This document shows, in pieces, positions 42,126 to 45,408 of a stretch of 45,408 nucleotides of DNA. Position 1 is the stretch's first letter, and each line of letters opens with the position of its first letter. The DNA lies in the NCBI RefSeq assembly GCF_002029255.1, contig NZ_MZGT01000044.1:1-45408 (forward strand), given 5' to 3'. The notes below the pieces were generated by a model that was not told where the DNA came from, did not search any database, and saw only the letters and a program-made list of their open reading frames with translations. This stretch comes from Clostridium chromiireducens (GTDB lineage: Bacteria > Bacillota > Clostridia > Clostridiales > Clostridiaceae). The translations under genes were made by a program, and so were the position numbers.

Positions 42126-43526
42126 TTATATAATTTTTCCAACAACATAATCCCCATTTGCTTCCTCAATTTTACATGGAATTATCTTACCTATCATATG
42201 TTCATTACCCGACTGAATTTCAACTTTCACATAATTTCTTGTATACCCTTCAAATACACCTAATTTATTCGGAACTTCTTGCTCAACTAATACATCTAAC
42301 TCTCTTCCAACTAAAGATTCGCTAAAATCCCCTTCATTCTTTGCATTTAGTTCAATTAAAGCCTTACTTCTCTTATCTTTTATAGTTCCATCTATTTGAT
42401 TAGGCATATCCGCTGCTTTCGTCCCTTTTCTTGGACTAAATTTGAATACATGTGTTTTAGTTAACTTAATTCTCTTTAAGTATTCATAAGTTTCATTAAA
42501 TTCTTCATCAGTTTCACCTGGGAAACCTACAATTACATCGGTAGTTATTGAAGCATCTTTAAGATTTTCTCTTATTCTATTAACTGCATCCTCATATTCT
42601 TTAGCGGTATATCTTCTATTCATTCTTTTTAAAGTTGAATCGCAGCCGCTTTGAAGTGATAAATGGAACTGTGGGCATAGTTTTTTCATGTTCTTCATTT
42701 TTTCTATGACTTCATCAGTAAAGAAACTTGGCTCAATTGATCCTATTCTTACTCTTTCTATACCACCCATCTTCTCTATTTCTTCTAATAAAGTTATTAA
42801 AGTTACATTTCCATCTAAGTCAACTCCATAGGATGCTGTATGTATTCCTGATAATATTATTTCCTTAAATCCATGCTCACTTAACTTCTTTATTTCCTCT
42901 AGTACTTTTTGAGGATCTTTTGAGCAAGTTGTTCCTCTAGTATAAGGTATCAAACAATATGCACAAAATCTATTGCAACCATCCTGTATCTTCAAGAACG
43001 CTCTTGTTTTATCTTGGTACTCTTCTATATTTAGCTCTTCAAACTGTTTATTCTTTAGAACTTCTCCAACCATTAACTGAGGTTTTTGTTCATCCTTAGC
43101 CTTATTCACATAATAAACAATATCACCTTTATTTCTAGTTCCAAGAACTACATCTACGCCTTCTATTTTAGAAACTTCCTCTGGTGAAACTTGCGAATAG
43201 CATCCAACCGCTGCAATTATTGCATTTTCATTTCTTCTTCTCGCCTTGCTTATTATTTGCCTTGATTTCTTATCACTCATATTGGTTACTGAACATGTAT
43301 TTATAACATAAACATCTGCAAAGTTTTCAAAATCCGTAACTTCATATCCTTCTCTTATGAATTTTTCAGCCATTGCTTCTGTCTCGTAATGATTTACTCT
43401 ACATCCTAATGTTGCAAAAGCTACAAGACTTTTTCCTTCTGAACTTTTTTTAAATTGTTTATTGGGTATTTTTTTTAGTTCAGACTTATTATTAACTCTA
43501 ACTATTTTTTTTTGGTTTTCTCCCAT
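42126..43526 (-). CDS. mtaB: tRNA t6A37 methylthiotransferase MtaB
   Basis: This 466-residue radical-SAM methylthiotransferase has the N-terminal UPF0004 domain (VAFATLGCRVNHYETEAMAEK, three Cys in FATLGC, NTCS and GCYS), the radical-SAM motif CNRFCAYCLIPYTRG, an ELP3-like core (SLQSGCDSTLKRMNRRYTA) and a C-terminal TRAM domain (VFEGYTRNYVKVEI). The LGCRVN motif and the absence of a MiaB-type extension favour MtaB/YqeV, which converts t6A37 to ms2t6A37 in some tRNAs. Its ATG at 43526 overlaps the rsmE stop (TAATG), so translation is probably coupled. Confidence 0.94.
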   Translation of the reverse strand: MGENQKKIVRVNNKSELKKIPNKQFKKSSEGKSLVAFATLGCRVNHYETEAMAEKFIREGYEVTDFENFADVYVINTCSVTNMSDKKSRQIISKARRRNENAIIAAVGCYSQVSPEEVSKIEGVDVVLGTRNKGDIVYYVNKAKDEQKPQLMVGEVLKNKQFEELNIEEYQDKTRAFLKIQDGCNRFCAYCLIPYTRGTTCSKDPQKVLEEIKKLSEHGFKEIILSGIHTASYGVDLDGNVTLITLLEEIEKMGGIERVRIGSIEPSFFTDEVIEKMKNMKKLCPQFHLSLQSGCDSTLKRMNRRYTAKEYEDAVNRIRENLKDASITTDVIVGFPGETDEEFNETYEYLKRIKLTKTHVFKFSPRKGTKAADMPNQIDGTIKDKRSKALIELNAKNEGDFSESLVGRELDVLVEQEVPNKLGVFEGYTRNYVKVEIQSGNEHMIGKIIPCKIEEANGDYVVGKII

Positions 43527-44293
43527 TATAATAGTCTTCCTCCTAAATCTCCTAATTCATACTGAATTAACGATGTAGCCGTAAATCCAGCTGTTTCTGT
43601 ACGTAATATTCTACTTCCAAGAGTAACAATATGAGCTCCTTGTTCTCTTAGAGCGTTAATTTCAGACTCTTCAAATCCGCCTTCTGGTCCTATAATTATT
43701 CCAACATTTATTATATTATTTGAATCTATATTTTCTTTATCAAGCTGCTTAAATAGAGTTTTTATTCCAAAGTTATCAGCATTTTCATATGGTACTATAA
43801 TTAAATCCATATTCTTTAATTGAGTCAAAGCTTCATCAAACTCAATTACTTCTTTAACTTGTGGAATAATACTTCTTTTTGATTGTTTGCAAGCTTCTAG
43901 TGCAATCCTATTTAATCTATCAAGCTTTTTAAACTCACCCTTAAGTTTTACATCTACTCTTGCAGTGATTGTAGGTATAAATTCAATTACGCCAAGCTCT
44001 GTTCCCTTTTGAACTATTAAATCCATCTTTTGACCTTTAGGTAATCCCTGGTAAAGATGTACTTTAACTTTACTTTCATTATCTATATCTAATTTTTTAA
44101 TTATGTTAACTATAACTTCACTCTTAGTTATAGTTTTTATTTCTCCTAAGTATTCCTTACCTTCACAATTATTTATTACTACTTCTTCTCCTTCAGATAA
44201 TCTTAAAACTTTGTAAATATGTTTTACATCATCTCCAAGTATCTTTCCTTCAGTTTCCGTAACATTTTGAGGCTCAATAAAAAACTTATGCAT
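43526..44293 (-). CDS. rsmE: 16S rRNA (uracil(1498)-N3)-methyltransferase
   Basis: This 255-residue SPOUT methyltransferase has KHIYKVLRLSEGEEVVINN at the N-terminal PUA-like part, QKGTELGVIEFIPTITAR, and the knot motifs VGIIIGPEGGFEESEI and TLGSRILRTETAGFTA. RsmE methylates U1498 in the 30S decoding centre with SAM. It starts 8 bases after prmA and shares one base with the mtaB start, forming the prmA-rsmE-mtaB operon normally found downstream of dnaJ. Confidence 0.96.
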   Translation of the reverse strand: MHKFFIEPQNVTETEGKILGDDVKHIYKVLRLSEGEEVVINNCEGKEYLGEIKTITKSEVIVNIIKKLDIDNESKVKVHLYQGLPKGQKMDLIVQKGTELGVIEFIPTITARVDVKLKGEFKKLDRLNRIALEACKQSKRSIIPQVKEVIEFDEALTQLKNMDLIIVPYENADNFGIKTLFKQLDKENIDSNNIINVGIIIGPEGGFEESEINALREQGAHIVTLGSRILRTETAGFTATSLIQYELGDLGGRLL

Positions 44294-44301
44294 ACAAACT
44301 C

Positions 44302-45246
44302 CTAACTAATAGCCTTAGCCACTATGCAGTTCCATTCTCCATCTTTGTTTATTTCAATAACTTCAAAACCGCACTCTGCAAATTTTTCTTTAACCATATC
44401 CACTCTATCATGAATTATGCCTGATGTAATAAATAAACCGCCTTCATTTAATGCTTTCTTTACATCTTCTGTTAATATACAAATAATTTCTGCTATTATA
44501 TTAGCTACTACAATATCAGCTTTTCCATCAACTACATCTAAAAGATTTCCTTCTAATACTTCAATATTATTCAAATTATTAAAGCCTATATTTTCTTTAG
44601 AAGAATCAACAGCAACAGGATCTAGGTCAACACCAACGACATGTTTGGCTCCAAGCTTCGCTGCTGCTATCGCAAGTATTCCCGACCCACATCCTACGTC
44701 AAACACTGTTGTATCAGGCTTTACATACTTATCTAAAGCTTGAATACACATTCTTGTAGTTTCATGAGTTCCAGTTCCAAATGCCATTCCTGGATCCAAC
44801 TCTATAATTAGTTCCTCATCATTTTTTTCATAGTCTTCCCAAATTGGTTTAACAACAATCTTATCTGTTATTTTAACTGGTTTATAATATTGCTTCCAAT
44901 TATTAGCCCAGTCCTCTTCGTGCATCTTTTTAGCTTCAACTGTACCTTCACCAATATCTATTCCAAACTCTTTAATTTCTGAAAGTTTTTCCTTAACATA
45001 TTCAACAATCTCTTCAACCTTATCATCTTGAGAAAAATAAGCTTTAACTACAGCTGCATTTCCTTTATGTTCTAAGATATTTATATCTGCAAAATCCCAA
45101 GTTAATGGTCCTTGATCTCTTGAAAGCAAATCCTCAGGATCTTCAATTGCAACATTAGGACAATTTAATCCATAAAATATTCCTGATATAGGCTCTAAAG
45201 CCTCACTCTTTGTTATTACACTAACCTCTATCCATATTCCGTCCAT
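44302..45246 (-). CDS. prmA: ribosomal protein L11 methyltransferase
   Basis: The 314-residue protein from the ATG at 45246 ([17 protein letters not shown]) has the PrmA N-terminal domain and the SAM domain: [54 protein letters not shown] (in pieces), [21 protein letters not shown] and [11 protein letters not shown]. It trimethylates ribosomal protein L11. AAGGAAGG directly touches the in-frame ATG at 45255, so 45246 is the better start. It is the first visible gene of the operon with rsmE and mtaB. The upstream 45247-45408 is non-coding here, with a weak promoter candidate. Confidence 0.96.
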   Translation of the reverse strand: MDGIWIEVSVITKSEALEPISGIFYGLNCPNVAIEDPEDLLSRDQGPLTWDFADINILEHKGNAAVVKAYFSQDDKVEEIVEYVKEKLSEIKEFGIDIGEGTVEAKKMHEEDWANNWKQYYKPVKITDKIVVKPIWEDYEKNDEELIIELDPGMAFGTGTHETTRMCIQALDKYVKPDTTVFDVGCGSGILAIAAAKLGAKHVVGVDLDPVAVDSSKENIGFNNLNNIEVLEGNLLDVVDGKADIVVANIIAEIICILTEDVKKALNEGGLFITSGIIHDRVDMVKEKFAECGFEVIEINKDGEWNCIVAKAIS

Positions 45247-45294
45247 ATTTATCATCCTTCCTTAATTCAGTTAATAGTTTGCAATTTACCTTTA

Positions 45295-45322
45295 GTATTA
45301 TGCTTATATTACATGTCTGTAA
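45295..45322 (-). promoter_or_regulatory. promoter candidate upstream of prmA
   Basis: TTACAG (45322-45317), a 16-base spacer and TAATAC (45300-45295) on the minus strand. The match is moderate; transcription may also arrive from genes beyond the window. Confidence 0.35.
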
Positions 45323-45408
45323 CCCGCATAATAACTATAAATATTTACATATTTATCTTTTTATATAGTTAACTTTTTACATAGGTTTCTATTTTAATAC
45401 CTATATAT

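Noticed and set aside
1..45408. tRNA genes, including one at the islands' integration site
   Set aside because: No cloverleaf with a T-arm GTTC.A sequence was seen; the integration target is rnpB, not a tRNA gene.

Overview
The window looks like chromosomal DNA from a spore-forming, very AT-rich Clostridium sensu stricto. Indicators are strong AGGAGG-type ribosome binding sites, occasional TTG starts (dnaG, the ccpN-like gene), sporulation genes (yqfC, yqfD, a CotS-like kinase-fold protein) and the gene order of a housekeeping block typical of Clostridium. The style of the intergenic repeats suggests the C. beijerinckii / C. saccharoperbutylacetonicum neighbourhood, but that is an impression and was not tested.

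Layout. (1) 1-11459 is a ureide (allantoin) catabolic locus. A PucR-family regulator (pucR-like, +) diverges from a minus-strand operon encoding an ABC ATPase and permease, allantoate amidohydrolase (allC), ureidoglycine aminohydrolase (allE) and a D-2-hydroxyacid dehydrogenase cut by the window edge. Downstream of pucR lies a tandemly duplicated two-gene module: a substrate-binding lipoprotein plus an allantoinase, twice. Together the genes predict uptake of a ureide, ring opening to allantoate, then release of ammonia to ureidoglycine and ureidoglycolate. Several leaders or gaps hold terminator-like hairpins. (2) 11460-20203 is an accretion zone of mobile-element remnants. Three tyrosine-integrase remnants each lie directly beside a copy of the 29-bp 3' end of rnpB (11638-11666, 18443-18471, 20205-20233). 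The zone contains a truncated ATPase-like regulator, a GNAT acetyltransferase, a DHA2-type drug exporter, a flavin-binding protein diverging from a MocR regulator, a YcxB-like membrane protein, and dead fragments of a second mocR and a Uma2 endonuclease. (3) 20204-20553 is rnpB (RNase P RNA, minus), with its promoter exactly placed and its 3' end used as the attachment site. (4) 20600-45408 is a mostly minus-strand housekeeping block: small membrane protein, Nif3-like, trmK, rpoD, dnaG, dgt, (a plus-strand CotS-like gene and a dead SDR), ppdK, a ccpN-like regulator, a UBA/DUF4342 protein, recO, era, a DgkA-PAP2 fusion, ybeY, pgpH, yqfD, yqfC, yqeY, rpsU, a HIT protein, mtaB, rsmE and prmA.

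Most notable. First, rnpB is a repeated integration site and the ureide locus ends abruptly, seven bases before an integrase fragment, so it may itself be island cargo. Second, a strongly structured 156-nt element with mutually exclusive hairpins lies between the ccpN-like gene and ppdK. Third, a modular dispersed repeat family occupies the rpoD/trmK gap and the HIT/mtaB gap in opposite orientations. Fourth, a conserved 41-bp box is shared by the live and the dead mocR genes.
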